Assembly: GCA_031216445.1 (NCBI GenBank)
Contig: CM062209.1
Span: 22,530,001 to 22,594,000 of the forward strand
DNA: 64,000 nucleotides
Source of the DNA: Lateolabrax maculatus
Taxonomy: Eukaryota > Chordata > Actinopteri > Acropomatiformes > Lateolabracidae
Direction: 5' to 3'
Part shown: positions 1 to 11,280 of the stretch, one piece after another
How positions within the stretch are numbered: the first letter of the stretch is position 1
Layout: each line of letters opens with the position of its first letter
Program-made: the position numbers and the translations under genes
Notes under the pieces: model-generated
Seen by the model: the letters and a program-made list of their open reading frames with translations, nothing else
What the model was told of the DNA's origin: nothing
Databases searched by the model: none

Positions 1-59
1 TTCCCCGAGTCTCCCCAGATCCCAGCAGCCCAGTTCATCAGATCTCCCCAGAACTTCTC

Positions 60-290
60 CTGTGAAACATCTCAGCAACTATTGGACAGATTGGCCCAAA
101 CCTTTGTGCAAATGTAAATGCTTCCTATATGAGGAATCCTAACGACTTTGGTGACCCTGACGTTTCCTCTAGCACCACAGGCAGATTGGCATGTGGTATT
201 GGATGACATGTCTCAACCACTGTTTAGTGGGTGGCCGTGAATGTTGGTACAGATACGCACGTGCTCCTTAGGACAATATTCTGCTTGCTT
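60..290 (+). repeat. Dispersed repeat family B, copy 1
   Basis: The core 'catctcagcaactattgg' followed by 'cctaacgactttggtgac' matches a very common teleost interspersed repeat whose full form reads 'tctcaacaactattggatgg' and so on. It is shared with copies near 14815, 30600, 36670 and 54680. Noncoding; degenerate. Confidence 0.6.
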
Positions 291-1870
291 TGCCGATTCT
301 AATGTGAAATTGCTATTTGCAGGTATTCATTTATAATAGCCTACAGTAAATGTATATAGCATGATATATATTGTCTACAATAATTGTCAGCTATGAATTA
401 TTCCATATACACTATAGTTCTGTTCATAGCGTGTATCCTGTTATCTCGGGCTCAGTGTTAATCCTTTTAAGACCCTTAACGAGCCACCACGGCCCACTTC
501 AGGAAGCTCTGTAATGAACAGTTTTTATCTACAATGTTTTAATTAATCCTCTTGAATGGAGTTTTGGAACACCATCTCTGAAAAGACCAGAATTATTAAT
601 GTCTATAAATGACATGTAATTTGTAAACACTCCTGAGCTGATCCTCCTGAGGGAAAGAGAACAATGGGCCTTTCACTCCTTGTCCTTTAACCTTCGGCAC
701 AACTAGACATCAAAGTGAAAGTCCTCCAGCCACTGTTGCTTAGTCCGGCCTCCTGCTGCTGGAACAGATGTTGTTTGGAGCTGAGGACTAAGGTATGTTT
801 TATATTTTGCTTTTAAGTTTCATGAATATCTGTGTGGCATATTGACTACAGAAAGCGGAGCGAAACCTGTCTCTGTCAGTGGGGGTGGGGGGGGGGGGGG
901 GGGTAGTCGTCTGTGTCTCACGTAATGAATTTCAAACACACCTAATCAATCTTGTATGAGAAAAAAAATCCTTTTAACTGTTCCAACTAAATCCCAGATG
1001 ATCAAAAGAGGCGAGGAGCAGCTTCAATGGTCCATGCAGAAAGGAATAAACATGGAATCCTGGAATGATTTACAGGACAATGCCTGGACTAACAACACAT
1101 CAAAGGTTGGTGTAACATCACACTACAAACACAGCGCGTGCCCGTGTGTATGTGAGTGTGTGTGGTGTGCACAGAGGGAGGACAGGTATGATGTGTGTGT
1201 TAGAGAGAGTGAAATCTACGACAGACTTCTGATCTGATTCTCTTCATGTTGTCGCCTGAAGGCAAACAAACATGCATAAGCATCGAATGAAATGAGAAAT
1301 CCAATTTTGACCGGCTTTTACTGTTTAAAGCATCAACATTTTAGGTGGTAAATTATGACTTATCACTTTACTGAATTTAACACATAAAGCTGAGATCAAG
1401 TATCAGGACGAAAATAGACAAAAAAAATAGTAAATAAAAAATCATGTACCATGAAGAAGTTGAACCAGTGTTTCCACAAAGTAATACTGCTGGGACCAGT
1501 GGCGATTTTCTGAACTCTTCAAGGATTCTCTGATATCACAAATGTGATCATTCATTCATCATCAGATATGTGGTTGAAAACTGAAATTCAGAAGAAAAAC
1601 AACAGGCATACTGTTAATGTAAATGATTGTGTGAATTTTGTCATTTCCTGCATTAAAAAGCTTGTTTGTGAATAAAGCTGTTCAAGTTTTATCACACGAC
1701 CTGAGTGCGGAACTCAATTTGCTTATAAATGTCATGAGATGCAGGAAATAGCTCAGAAATCTTAGTCCTTTGAGTTATGATTATTTGGTTATTATTACTT
1801 ACTATACTGAAATGGAGGAAGCCAGTGGCTGTCTGGAATCAATCCAAACACTAATACAATGTCTACACAG
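290..1870. other. AT-rich intergenic stretch, nothing recognised apart from a G17 run
   Basis: AT-rich unique-looking DNA. The only marked structure is a G-run at 881-903 (G5-T-G17). The 93-codon frame starting at 956 has no recognisable domain and overlaps a GT-rich stretch near 1140-1200. I see no gene. Confidence 0.5.
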
Positions 1871-1875
1871 GTGGA

Positions 1876-2125
1876 CGTGGTGGAGGAAGTATGCAGATCC
1901 TTTACTTAAGTAAAAGTACCAGTACCATACTGTAAAAATACTCTGTAACTCAAGTACAAGTCCAGCATTGAAAATGTTACTTCAGTAAAAGTATTTAATG
2001 TATTAGAAGTAAAAGTACTCTTTTGTGGCTGCTGTACTAATATATATTTTATCATTAGATTATTATCGTTCATGCATTCACGTAAAAGCAGGATTTTACT
2101 GTTGGAGCTAGTTGAGGTGGATTGA
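1876..2125 (+). repeat. Dispersed teleost repeat rich in 'taaaagtac' motifs
   Basis: The stretch from 'gtggaggaagtatgcagatc' through repeated 'acttaagtaaaagtacc' units to 'ggattttactgttggagcta' is a repeat I recognise as abundant in percomorph genomes. The internal short inverted motifs suggest a non-autonomous DNA element. Ends and target duplication were not determined. Confidence 0.65.
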
Positions 2126-2137
2126 AATGAAACTAAT

Positions 2138-2345
2138 GACTATTTTCTCCATTAATCAATTAATTGTGTTTTTTTTTTTTTTTTTTGTAAAAAGTTTTTT
2201 TGAAATGTTGTCACAATTACTCAGAGCCCAAAGTGACACCTTCACAATGCATGTTATGTCCAACTAACAGTCCGTCGTCACAGTGATTCAAAATAAATAC
2301 GGATTATTCAAATAATTCCAAACAAAAGCAGCAGATCCTCACGTT
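2138..2345 (-). repeat. Dispersed repeat family A, copy 1
   Basis: Minus-strand copy of the family typified by 20110-20460. It contains 'cagagcccaaagtgacacc' and 'tgtccaactaacagtcc' and is interrupted by a T18 tract (2169-2186). Confidence 0.55.
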
Positions 2346-2573
2346 TGTCAAGTGGGTGGGTGCAGACAGACCAGGCTGACAATCTTGCAGGGAACGAGTG
2401 GAAATGAGTTGGTTATACTGTATAATGCAGGGCTGATGGGGGAAAGTGTCATGGACATGGCTTTTGGACTTTTTGTGTTCGTGTTCAGCTTTCCTGTGTT
2501 CACTTTGTGTGCCTCTTGTGTTTCTGTGGTCCTGTTCTTTCTTGTTTTCCCCTGCGCACCTGTCTTGTGTTTG

Positions 2574-2725
2574 GTATATATATATATATGTATATATGTA
2601 TGTATATATGTGTATATGTGTGTATATATATGTGTATGTATATATGTATGTATGTATATATATATATATATATATTTTATGGCATGCCGTTTAGGAAATT
2701 ATTATATATATGTATGTATATATAA
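2574..2725. repeat. Compound TA/TG/TATG microsatellite
   Basis: About 104 bases of alternating TA, TATG and TG units, then a second short TATG stretch at 2702-2725. The overlapping 60-144 codon frames are Tyr/Ile/Val/Cys-rich repeat translations. Confidence 0.9.
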
Positions 2726-3087
2726 AGTCAGAATATATAGAATGGAAGTCAGAATATATGGAATGAACCTTGAATATATTGAATAAAATCTGACGTCATC
2801 AAGGTGCTGGACCAGGATGTTGCTGCAGTCACGAAATCTAGTATCAGCAATTTCAGTTAATGAAGATATAATTAACACCCTGGTGAATGCAACTACGGGA
2901 CAAAATAATACTGGTAGCTGTACTGTTTCATCATGGAAGGCCGAATGCAGGTCCTGCATATCAGGAAAACGTTAAAGAAACACACCTTCAGCCTCAGCTG
3001 CCCCCCACCAACAACCCCTATCTACAATCTACTTCACCCGTTCACTCAAAAGGGCCCAAGACATAAGAGGTAGCAAAAGAACTGAAA

Positions 3088-3135
<48 letters not shown>

Positions 3136-3176
3136 GTATGTATATATGTATGTGTGTGTATATATGTGTATATATA
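3088..3176. repeat. Compound TA/GT microsatellite
   Basis: Alternating (TA)n, (GT)n and TATG units over about 89 bases. Confidence 0.9.
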
Positions 3177-3214
3177 CTCACTACCCACTACTCACAGTAC
3201 TACTAGTCACTGCA

Positions 3215-3935
3215 GTTAGCCCACGACCAAAGATTTTCCTAGTCGACTAATAGTTGTTAGTTAAACCATTAGTCAACTAGTCGTTGCACGTTTATGATAT
3301 TAATTTAATCATTTAAATATATATATTTGCTTGGGGCATCAGAAAATGGTTCCAGAGCTGAGAAAGAATGTTAGAAGTAATATTGTTAACGCTGTGCTAC
3401 ATTACTGAGAAATACAAAACCATAATGAGCTTTTAAAATATACATTTTACAAGTGCACACACCAAGCGTGCTGCCTGTTAACCACACCAGTAGAAGCAGC
3501 AGTGATTCTATATGTGTCAGAAGAAGAACGATTTATCTCAAATTATCACACAATTTAAGAACTTGCAACACCAACACAATAACGCAGAGCGAGACACAGA
3601 GACACCAGCAAAAGCAGTAATGACTCTGAATGTTCTGAGTTTGTCACCTTCTTGAAAGTGAAAATGATCCCACAGTTTGATTTCCTGCCTGACATTTCAC
3701 TACATCTGTAAATGACTACATAATAACCGCAGGGACCAGCTGTGTAAAAATCTGACTGTGACTGAAACTTCCTGTGTCCATCCTCTCAAATTAAAAGCCC
3801 TCTAACGTTTCATGCACCATCCAGCCATATAGGTTTTGACCTAATTTTGACAAGGCGCAACCCCCAAATGAAGTTTAAGTTATTTTTCCCTACAACCAAA
3901 CTGACCAATGTAATCTTGGTTGACTAAGACTCTTC
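3215..3935 (+). mobile_element. Probable non-autonomous DNA transposon (about 0.7 kb), family E
   Basis: The left end 'ttagcccacgaccaaagatt' followed by 'cctagtcgactaatag' and the right end 'aatcttggttgactaagac' read as degenerate inverted ends (TTAG[TC]C..CCAA.GATT). Both resemble a known teleost dispersed element. No transposase frame is present. A target-site duplication could not be identified, so exact limits are uncertain. Confidence 0.45.
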
Positions 3936-3959
3936 TCATTGACTACGTTTGCCTCCTAT

Positions 3960-5200
3960 GTAGACAAGCTGGTAATGCTTGTTACACCCAAAGGACAAAT
4001 TAGGTTGTCTTGTCTTTGCCTACCAAATTCACCAATGCTGTATGAGCATTGCAAAAAGGATTCTTAGGAAACATTTTTGACCTGGTTCCTCCAAGGTTAA
4101 GGTTTGGTTAGGTTTAAAAAACAAAACTACTCGGTTAGGGCTAGCGTTAACTGCTAGGGTTGGAGTAAGGAAATGGGATGGTGTCTAGGGTCAAGGTCCG
4201 ACACACCTCAGTTTCAGGATCTATAACGTCACCCTTCTTCTGTCTTTTAGGTTTTTTAAAGTGACAGATTGTTGATCTACTCCAGTCGGTTACGGAGGAA
4301 CAGCCAGTGTGAAAGGCAGGCTATCAACTGTGGTTTGATATAAGGTTTCATACAGATGACGTTTCAGCAGTAGGCATTTAGCTTCAAAAACAAGTGCAAA
4401 TCTAAAGAAAAAGATACAAATTCACCGTTCAGATGAAAGTAAACCTTCAAAACAGGATGCCAAACCGCCAAAGGGAACAAAACTGAGATTTTCCAGATTG
4501 CTATTTTAAGTACAGAGCTGGAGTCGGGAGGCGATGAGCCTAGCTTAGCATAAACACTGGTAGAAGTAGGAAATAGCTAGCCTGGCTTTGTCTAAAGTTC
4601 AAATACGTACCCAGCAGCACCAGCTGCACCAGCTGCATCCAGTCTGCATGCTAAGCTAGACCCATTACCTCCCAGCCACAGCTCTGCACTACACAGACAT
4701 GAGTGTGGTATCAATACTCTCCTCTCACTTTTGAAAAGGAGTGAATATTATTATATATATTAAACATATACTGTATGTCAACTAATTTAACATTATATTC
4801 TGTTCACAAATTCCATGGTCAATTGGTCCAAGGTCATACGAGTTTTTTTTTTGTGTGCAAAAATGAGTGACACCTATCAGGTTCTTTACAAAACCACAAG
4901 AGGCCGCTTACAAGTAAAATCTAAACACGTCTGAGGACAGTTTCAAGAAAAACGTCCAGCAGTATTTGCCAAATATATGTAATTTGTATAATGAGCTAAA
5001 ACATGCAAAACCTCTGGTCTGGTCCTTCATGTTTCATCTCAAGCTGCAGCATTAATGTAGATGAGATGATCTGAGCCACACAACACATTTGAATGCCCTG
5101 TCAGTAGCAATGGAATATGACATGGACCAAGCTAAAGGAACCACGAGATAGGAGGCATCATGACTGTTGAGACTGGGCAGATGTAAAAAACAACACACAG
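3960..5200. other. Intergenic stretch with a degenerate 'ggttagg'-type repeat at 4090-4200
   Basis: 4090-4200 contains 'aaggttaaggtttggttagg' followed by 'aaacaaaactactcggttag'. Related sequence occurs near 46500-46580 (reverse) and 48975-49030, so this is probably a dispersed repeat. The remainder is unremarkable AT-rich DNA. Confidence 0.4.
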
Positions 5201-5290
5201 CTCTGTTTGCAGATTTTACCCAAAGGATGGGAGGGCAAAAATCCCTTGCTGCCTCCTAATCCAGCACACTCGATATGTCATTGTCATCGA

Positions 5291-5354
5291 CTCGAATCAT
5301 GGCTGTCAGACGCTATTGCTCAGGATGAGGATTATGCCCAATCCGTCATGAAGG

Positions 5355-5391
<37 letters not shown>

Positions 5392-5701
5392 AGCACAGGC
5401 CAAGGGGCTGCGAGTGTAATCTGGGAACTCATTCGCTAATGCCACACTGCCTTCTATCTCTCACATGGCATCATGGGCATCCAGTTTCCGTCCTTCCTGC
5501 AATGACATCACTGCACACCTCGTGGGAGGGCAAGAGAAAGAGCTGGCGCGCCCGCTGCCAACACTTCATCACACATGACACATGGACGTTCAGTGCAGTC
5601 AGAGGATGGTGCTCCGCAGTAATGGAACGCCTAATGTGACGGCTCAGTCTCAAATGACAATCACAGAGGGCCGCAATAGCGTCTGACAGCCATGATTCGA
5701 G
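5291..5701. repeat. Perfect 29-bp inverted repeat (arms 5291-5319 and 5673-5701)
   Basis: The arm beginning 'ctcgaatcatggctgtcaga' at 5291 recurs exactly as its reverse complement at 5673-5701, with 353 bases between. Both arms lie in repeat-poor sequence. The intervening DNA contains (GT)16. No flanking target duplication is visible. The arms each contain the MEIS-type core CTGTCA. Confidence 0.9.
5357..5388. repeat. (GT)16 microsatellite
   Basis: Pure GT run lying between the arms of the 29-bp inverted repeat. Confidence 0.95.
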
Positions 5702-5829
5702 CCATTGACTTTCTCCTTCCCTACCACTTTTATGTTCCTTTCTCTGTTCTGCTTCCATAAAATAACAGCACCCATCTGATGGTTCGTTATAAAGAGGTCA
5801 GAGGGCTTGACCTCTGACCACAATCAGCT

Positions 5830-6450
5830 GGAGTGTGAGTGCGTGTTTTTTTCCAGGGTGAAAGCTCAATCCCATTGTTTTTAATGGTTATGTTCATAAT
5901 GGCAGTCCCTTTCCAAAGGCCATCTGCAGAGCCACCGTTACAACACACTTTTCTACTCAAGCTGCACTTTATTGTTTCCCAAAGGACTCATTTTCTACAA
6001 CATAACGTCTGCCTTTTTTCAATTTAACTGAAAGATAAATCAACACGATCACCATAATTACTTTGCATAACTTCTTAAATACAGTTGCAAAGCTTCAGAA
6101 AAAGAATACATAAAAGTTCAGATTTTAGCGGCACACAGACCAAGCTGTCGGACCCAGTAGTTAGTAGCCTATAGCTATATTATTGTGATGCATTAGCATT
6201 AGCAATTTCGAAAAAACATGTTTTTGTTTTATGTAAAATTAACGTTTCATAAACTGATTCTAAATAGAGTTTGCTATATCCAACCATTATATGAAAAGTC
6301 ATTTTATTTACATACAGCAGCCTACAGGCATTTGTCTTGATCATCAGTGTCATTCCTCCACAGCAACAACACCTACATCAATGCTGAATCTGTCAGTCCA
6401 CCTCAGTTCAACGCACTTCCTGACAGGAAAGCGTAAAAATATAGTGAACG
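5830..6450. other. AT-rich intergenic stretch, nothing recognised
   Basis: No coding potential, repeat structure or strong motif noted. Confidence 0.4.
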
Positions 6451-6460
6451 ATCGGTGTTG

Positions 6461-6501
6461 CCCCCCCCCCCCCCCCCTCATTCACACACACACACACACA
6501 C
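6461..6501. repeat. C17 homopolymer followed by CA microsatellite
   Basis: C17 at 6461-6477, then (CA)n at 6483-6501. A second C run lies at about 6518-6526. The overlapping 166- and 105-codon frames are largely produced by these runs. Confidence 0.9.
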
Positions 6502-6529
6502 CAACAATCACGCACGCCCCCCCCCCGTC

Positions 6530-6780
6530 ACATCTTCAGCTCGGACCAGCACATCCAAGCCTCAGGTGGACACATGCTGCTCCGACATCCGCGCCGAGAA
6601 ACCACACTCCTGTCCCGGATGGTTTGTCCAGGAAGCCCGCCCTCTGCCTCCAGCCGAGGAGGAGGAGGAGACGGAGGAGGAAGAGACGGCGGTCAGACAC
6701 TTCTCACCAGCCTTCAACTGCGTCAAGCGCCCTGCAGTGGACCCACAACCGGAAACACCAGCTTCCAAATAAAAGCATAG
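6530..6780. other. GC-rich block 0.7-1 kb upstream of the start codon, with GGA-repeat tract
   Basis: A GC-rich, CG-containing patch stands out from AT-rich flanks. It includes a purine (GGA)n tract at about 6656-6690 and ends with AATAAA at 6768-6773. It could be an alternative promoter or noncoding first exon of the downstream gene, or an upstream regulatory patch. The sequence does not decide. Open frames through it (up to 105 codons) lack recognisable domains. Confidence 0.35.
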
Positions 6781-6789
6781 GATGTATGT

Positions 6790-7235
6790 AAATGAACATG
6801 CATACATGGATGTCACCTTTTTTCATGATTTGTCTTGGTTGACAGATATTTCACCTGTATTAAAAAATAAATGAACAAAATTCAATATTCATTTTTGTAT
6901 CAAATGTCAACAGAAAATAACACTACAGTGTGATATGGGAGAATTGTATCCAGCATGATATAAACTCTATGTGAATCATACCGAAAACTGATTATTTAAC
7001 TACAATAACTATTATTTTGATCCTGATTAATTTAGGCTCTCCTTATTATAAGCGACATTTTGTCTTTTCAGATGCAGGTTATCAAGTGCATCAATTTTAA
7101 AATGTCGAGCTATTACCAATATACTATATACTTGTTTTAATATGTAGCCTACCTATAAACAGTTAAGTGTCTTGGACCAAAAGATCCCTTCGACATAAGT
7201 ACCGCACGCCTGTATCTTCAAATCTTTGAGTTAGC
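6790..7235. other. AT-rich DNA between the GC-rich block and the promoter
   Basis: No repeat or gene seen. Low GC contrasts sharply with both flanks. Confidence 0.4.
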
Positions 7236-7239
7236 TACA

Positions 7240-7780
7240 CTTTAGCTTGCGACCCAAAATCCCACAAACGCCGAGCGATAAGAGTTTTATTTTGAAAAGC
7301 GAGGACCGGACGTGTCGCGCCCCCACCCCGGCTGACTTCACAGGTCCAGGGACGAGCCAGTCACATCTCCTGCCGTCCACTGAAGTTGAGCGGCCGCGCA
7401 GCACGTCTCTGCGTCTCCGTCCGCCCCTCGCTTCACTTTCTCGCACCTCTGCGCCGCCGCCGGGGGGTTCCGCCGGAACGCTCGCCGAGAGAAGAGCGCC
7501 ATGGCCCGCGTGGTGGTCGAAGGGATGCCGGAGTCGGCCGTCGGAGGGGGAGTGATGCTGAACCGACGGAGGAGCAAAGCCAGGCGGAGAAAGCGAAAGG
7601 AGTCGTTCGCCTTCCAGATGTGCTTCGCGGGGGTGCTGCTGGGGCTCGTCGTGGGGCTCCGGTCCGCGGCGCAGGAAGCAGGTGAGGGGCGAGCTGCCGC
7701 GGCTCTGTCCGCCGGCGGGAGCGACGTGTTTGTGCCGTGAAGGAGCCAGCGTCCGTGAGGAGTTTGTGGCGCGCAGGAAC
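7240..7780 (+). promoter_or_regulatory. CpG-rich promoter and 5' UTR/first-exon block
   Basis: This is the only strongly GC- and CpG-rich stretch of its size in the window, and it spans the first coding exon. It contains many CG dinucleotides, GCCGCC runs and a NotI-type GCGGCCGC near 7390. No clear TATA box precedes the ATG at a normal distance, so a dispersed CpG-island promoter is likely. The exact transcription start cannot be read from sequence. The overlapping minus-strand open frames of up to 183 codons here are GC-driven and not supported as genes. Confidence 0.7.
7501..7681 (+). CDS. slc24a3: First coding exon of an SLC24-type (NCKX) K+-dependent Na+/Ca2+ exchanger, residues 1-60 (partial gene)
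   Basis: The exon encodes residues 1-60 plus one base. The ATG sits in a strong Kozak context (gcgccATGg). In-frame TGA stops at 7381 and 7387, with no ATG between, make it the first usable start. Residues 22-33 form a dense Arg/Lys cluster (RRRSKARRRKRK), followed by a hydrophobic segment at about 36-53 (SFAFQMCFAGVLLGLVVGL) that would act as the signal peptide/anchor. The exon ends at AG/gtgagg in phase 1. In the NCKX family, plasma-membrane proteins that use the inward Na+ and outward K+ gradients to extrude Ca2+, the N-terminus is a short basic cytosolic stretch plus a signal segment, as here. The arginine run followed by Q-x-C-F resembles SLC24A3. SLC24A4 is the main alternative. The catalytic alpha repeats are not in the window, so the family call rests on this exon and the next. 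Confidence 0.6.
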
Positions 7781-8580
7781 AACAGGCAGTTTGGAGGCGA
7801 AAGAGCAGTCAGACAGCCACCCTCTCACGGGGAGATGTGGGGATTGTTTCTGCTTTTTCTTACATTTTTAAAATTCCTAAAGCAACAAAATAAACCTTGA
7901 CTCTAGTGTGGTGGATGTTAGTTATGACAATATACAGAAACGGGTGAAGGTAATGTATGTTAATATGAGAAATAATGTAGTAGGACATGGGATTTAAAGT
8001 ATTAGTTAAAGTACAATGGTAAGGTCAATATTGAGTAATGAACAACACAGACAATAACAACAAATAACAAATGGAGTTAGTACAGTACTGCATCTGTGGA
8101 CCCACCGCTGTCAGAGCTGTAAGACAATATAGATCCCAGCAGGATGAGTGCAGACATGTAGGATTGCGTGTTTGTCTTTGGTTGCAGCTTTTAGTGGATC
8201 AGTGCACACATTTACAGTCACTGTAAAGAACTAAACAACAACATGCCCTTCTTGTAGCTCAACATCTGTAACTAATAATCCCCTGGAAATGGTAGCGGCG
8301 ACTGTGCTGCTCTGTGTTGCTTGTATTACTTAACAGAAATCTACTTTTGCTGCCATTTCCTGTTATCTACAGAGGCCAGAGCTGGATATGAGATGTGATT
8401 TATTTATTTATTTATTTACATCGATACCTGGACTGACAGTCTGTGTATTCTGGGAGCGCTGGTGACATTGACTCAATGACAAGCCTAAGATTGTCACATG
8501 GGCGGGGTTATCAGTGATCATCTAGTCGTAATCAATGGGCCATGTGGTACCGGTTGTAAAATTTAAATAGTGTAAATAGT
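7750..8580. other. Start of intron 1: only a (TTTA)n microsatellite seen
   Basis: Unique-looking AT-rich intron with (TTTA)n at about 8401-8418. An AATAAA near 7889 is probably a chance match. Confidence 0.4.
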
Positions 8581-8939
8581 GTGCACTCAAGCTTGATTCC
8601 GGCTTTTGAACAGCTTTGTATCATTACCGGCTCTGCACTCGGCCAATGTTTTGGTGTCTTTTGCCAAGTAGGTCTTGTTAATGGTCAAATCAGCAGCCCA
8701 GTTAATGTTGCTGAATATTATGTAAAGACAGCTCGGTAATGTCATCGGGATGTAAACTACACAGCTGTTGCGGCCGTATAGAAATAGACTGGGATCCAGA
8801 ATCTTCTTGTCCAGGTTTCCAAACAACCCCCTGCTGTTGATCCCCTCCAGGTGTTTGTGTTTTGTTTCCCTGCAGTGAACTGTCTTTGACCAGAGGGATA
8901 GCACGTACAGCACCATTTTCTGCATTTAGCGCTAATTGT

Positions 8940-9145
8940 TCACTAAATTGGCAACTGACCGACCCACTGATTTGTTTCTGAGTGTGCTGAAGCTCCTATT
9001 TTTGGGGGCTACAGACAAGATAAGAATGTGAACTGATTACAGAGGCATTATGAGAATGCCAGATGTCTCCCATAACTGGGAAAGCAAGAGATGATCATCA
9101 GCAGCTCATTTCACTTCATGAAAACAGTCATGAAATTTGCCAAGT
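8940..9145. promoter_or_regulatory. Repeat-poor intronic block, possible conserved noncoding element
   Basis: High-complexity sequence without simple repeats, microsatellites or recognised dispersed repeats. It contains GATA-type sites (acaagataagaa near 9015) and closely spaced AT-rich sites. The call as a regulatory element is inference from composition and texture only. Confidence 0.25.
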
Positions 9146-9149
9146 GTGG

Positions 9150-9660
9150 GGACATGATGAGACCTTTTGATTTGAGTTGTTTCACTAAGGGCACTCAAGC
9201 TGTGTGACACCAATAACGATGTACATCTATTATGGTTATTTCTGCCCAACCCATGCAACCTGTAATAATGTATTAGAATCAATAAAATAAATAAGCATAC
9301 GCACCTGAGAGGACTACCATGGAATTAAAGAAAAATGCAGTCCTGAAATGATTAGTGGATTAAGCAATGAGTTGATTCTGCAACAGGTACAACAAATGTG
9401 ATCAGTTGAGTTTGTGCTTTGAGTTTCATTGTTTTGCATAGCTTAAAAGCTAACAAATGACATACATGTAACGACAGAAATGAATGTGCAGGGAGAGAAA
9501 AAAATTGACAAAGGGGCTCATTGGATGCGAAAAACGTTCTGTGAGTTAGGACCCTGTTTGTTCTTGTGAGATGTTTGTGAAGATGGAGGTTTAGAACACC
9601 TGTCTAAACTGTAGTGTCATACACTGTGAGAAGTTAGGTTTCCTGAAACAAAGCAACCAA
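9150..9660. other. Intron 1, nothing recognised
   Basis: AT-rich, with a possible weak family A fragment around 9340-9390 ('gattagtggattaagcaatg'). No gene. Confidence 0.3.
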
Positions 9661-9669
9661 CAGTGTGTA

Positions 9670-9880
9670 AGAATTTGAACGATGGCAATTCTTCAATCCA
9701 AAAAAGAGCAAGAAAGCTCACAGTTCTCTGGTTCCAGCTTCTCAGGGTGAGGATTGACTACTATACTTGTTAGTATTGTGAATACAATATCTTTGGGTTT
9801 GGGATTGTTGATGGGCATTTCACTATTTATTCATTTAATCAATAATGAAAATAATAAAAATGTGACCTTGAAAAATGTTT
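9670..9880 (+). repeat. Dispersed repeat family A, copy 2
   Basis: Contains 'ttctctggttccagcttctc', 'atatctttgggtttgggat' and 'gatgggcatttcacta' in the order of the family. Internally deleted. Confidence 0.6.
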
Positions 9881-10079
9881 GCTAATGTTATTAGGGCTTC
9901 TGATCTGTTATTATTCTCACACATGAGGATCTGCCGCTATTCACTTTTTTATTTGGACTGTTGTTGGGATATTATAAGAAGACTTTGGACTCTATAAATT
10001 AAAAATGCACTTCCCGCTATTTTATAACATTTTGTAGACTAAACTAATTGATTAAGCAGAAAAAAAATGAACTGAATTG

Positions 10080-10205
10080 AAGTTCCATTTATTAGCTTTT
10101 TTGCAGGGCTTTCAACTCCATCACATGGTCTTCCTCAGCAGATTCATTTCAGTGGATAGCTGTCATGTCTCTATGACAACTCTTGAGGAAAACTGCATCT
10201 GCTTA
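10080..10205 (+). repeat. Dispersed repeat family C, copy 1
   Basis: 'ccatcacatggtcttcctca' and 'gcagattcatttcagtgg' resemble 23785-23880 ('atcacatgatcttcatcagc') and, more weakly, 38970-39015. Confidence 0.45.
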
Positions 10206-10375
10206 GGGAGATCACTAGAGAGATCTAAGATCTATCTGTTGACTTTTCTTTTTTCTTCTAATTTTTCTTTCTTTCCTCACTAGTTTTGTCCAGAGGATTT
10301 CCAACTTGTAATCTATAAAATTCCCTTAAATAGTGAGAAATGTCATGTCTCAATTCTAAGGTAATACCTTCAGAT

Positions 10376-10545
10376 TGTTCTACGGTCCAGAACCCAAACA
10401 TATTCACGTTATGGTGACATAAAATGGAGAAAAGCAGCAAATCCTCACATTGGAGAAGCTGGAATCAGAGAATGTTAGATGTTTTTGATTGATCAATGAT
10501 TGACAAATGACAGTTGATAACAATTAACAACCATAAAAGACTGAC
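10376..10545 (-). repeat. Dispersed repeat family A, copy 3
   Basis: Minus-strand copy with 'ggtccagaacccaaacatat', 'aaaagcagcaaatcctcaca' and 'gagaagctggaatcagagaa'. Confidence 0.6.
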
Positions 10546-11280
10546 CACCTCTACCACCTTAGCCCCATAATCGACAAATCATCCCAGCGCCAAACTGTCC
10601 AATCATTCGACTACACCGTTAAAGTTGACCTCCCCTGATGGACAAAACGTGTTGCGAGTTGGGTGCTAATTGTCAGCATTTTCACATGGACTCCCACATG
10701 GCAGAGCAGGGCCTCCTCTCCTATCCTGGGATAGTAGCCCTGGGGCCACACTGAGGCTTTCAAGGACTAGCTCGGACACACAAACACACGTGTTAAGGTG
10801 TGTGTGCGCTCCCCCCATGTCCTTGCTTCCTCCCGCAGCCCTGCGGACCGACACGTGGACGTGCACCCACCTCTCCTGATATCCCCATGTCTTCCATCTA
10901 TCCTTATCTCCACCACCATCCCTCTAAGCTCACCAGTCCATCCACCTCTTACCTCCTGAAAATACAAGGTAAAAGCCAGTCCCAGAGACAAAAGCACTAT
11001 CGGAAGGAGGATTACCCATACAAGCAAATGCATGTTGCTGTTGCTGTCATCTGGAGGTTTTAACGTCATTGAGCCTTACTACTCAAGCCAAAGTCCCTCC
11101 GTCCTCCATCTGTGGCAAACCTAAAAGACGCGTGTACCAGCCAGACAAATGGTCATGCTATAGAGGAGCCACTAATGGCTGCTTGGTATATCTGGTATAC
11201 AGCATTAGTCTCCAGATGATCCCATTACATAACTTAAAGCTCTCGTCGGTGGGTCCCCTTCTCTCTGCACGCCAGCAGAG

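Noticed and set aside
6768..6773. AATAAA as a polyadenylation signal of an upstream gene
   Set aside because: No coding exon found upstream and AATAAA is common by chance in AT-rich DNA. Kept only as a note on the GC-rich block.
6291..6791. 166-codon frame upstream of the promoter
   Set aside because: Runs through C17, CA and GGA repeats, giving poly-Pro, Thr-His and Arg/Glu runs. No start context or domain.
7231..7828. Long open frames on the minus strand (183 and 131 codons) across the CpG island
   Set aside because: GC-rich DNA has few stops. The frames are Arg/Pro/Ser-rich, antisense to a better-supported exon and match no domain.
8587..8925. 112-codon minus-strand frame in intron 1 with non-repetitive composition
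   Set aside because: At this base composition several frames of this length are expected by chance in 64 kb on six frames. No splice context or family was recognised. A protein search would settle it.
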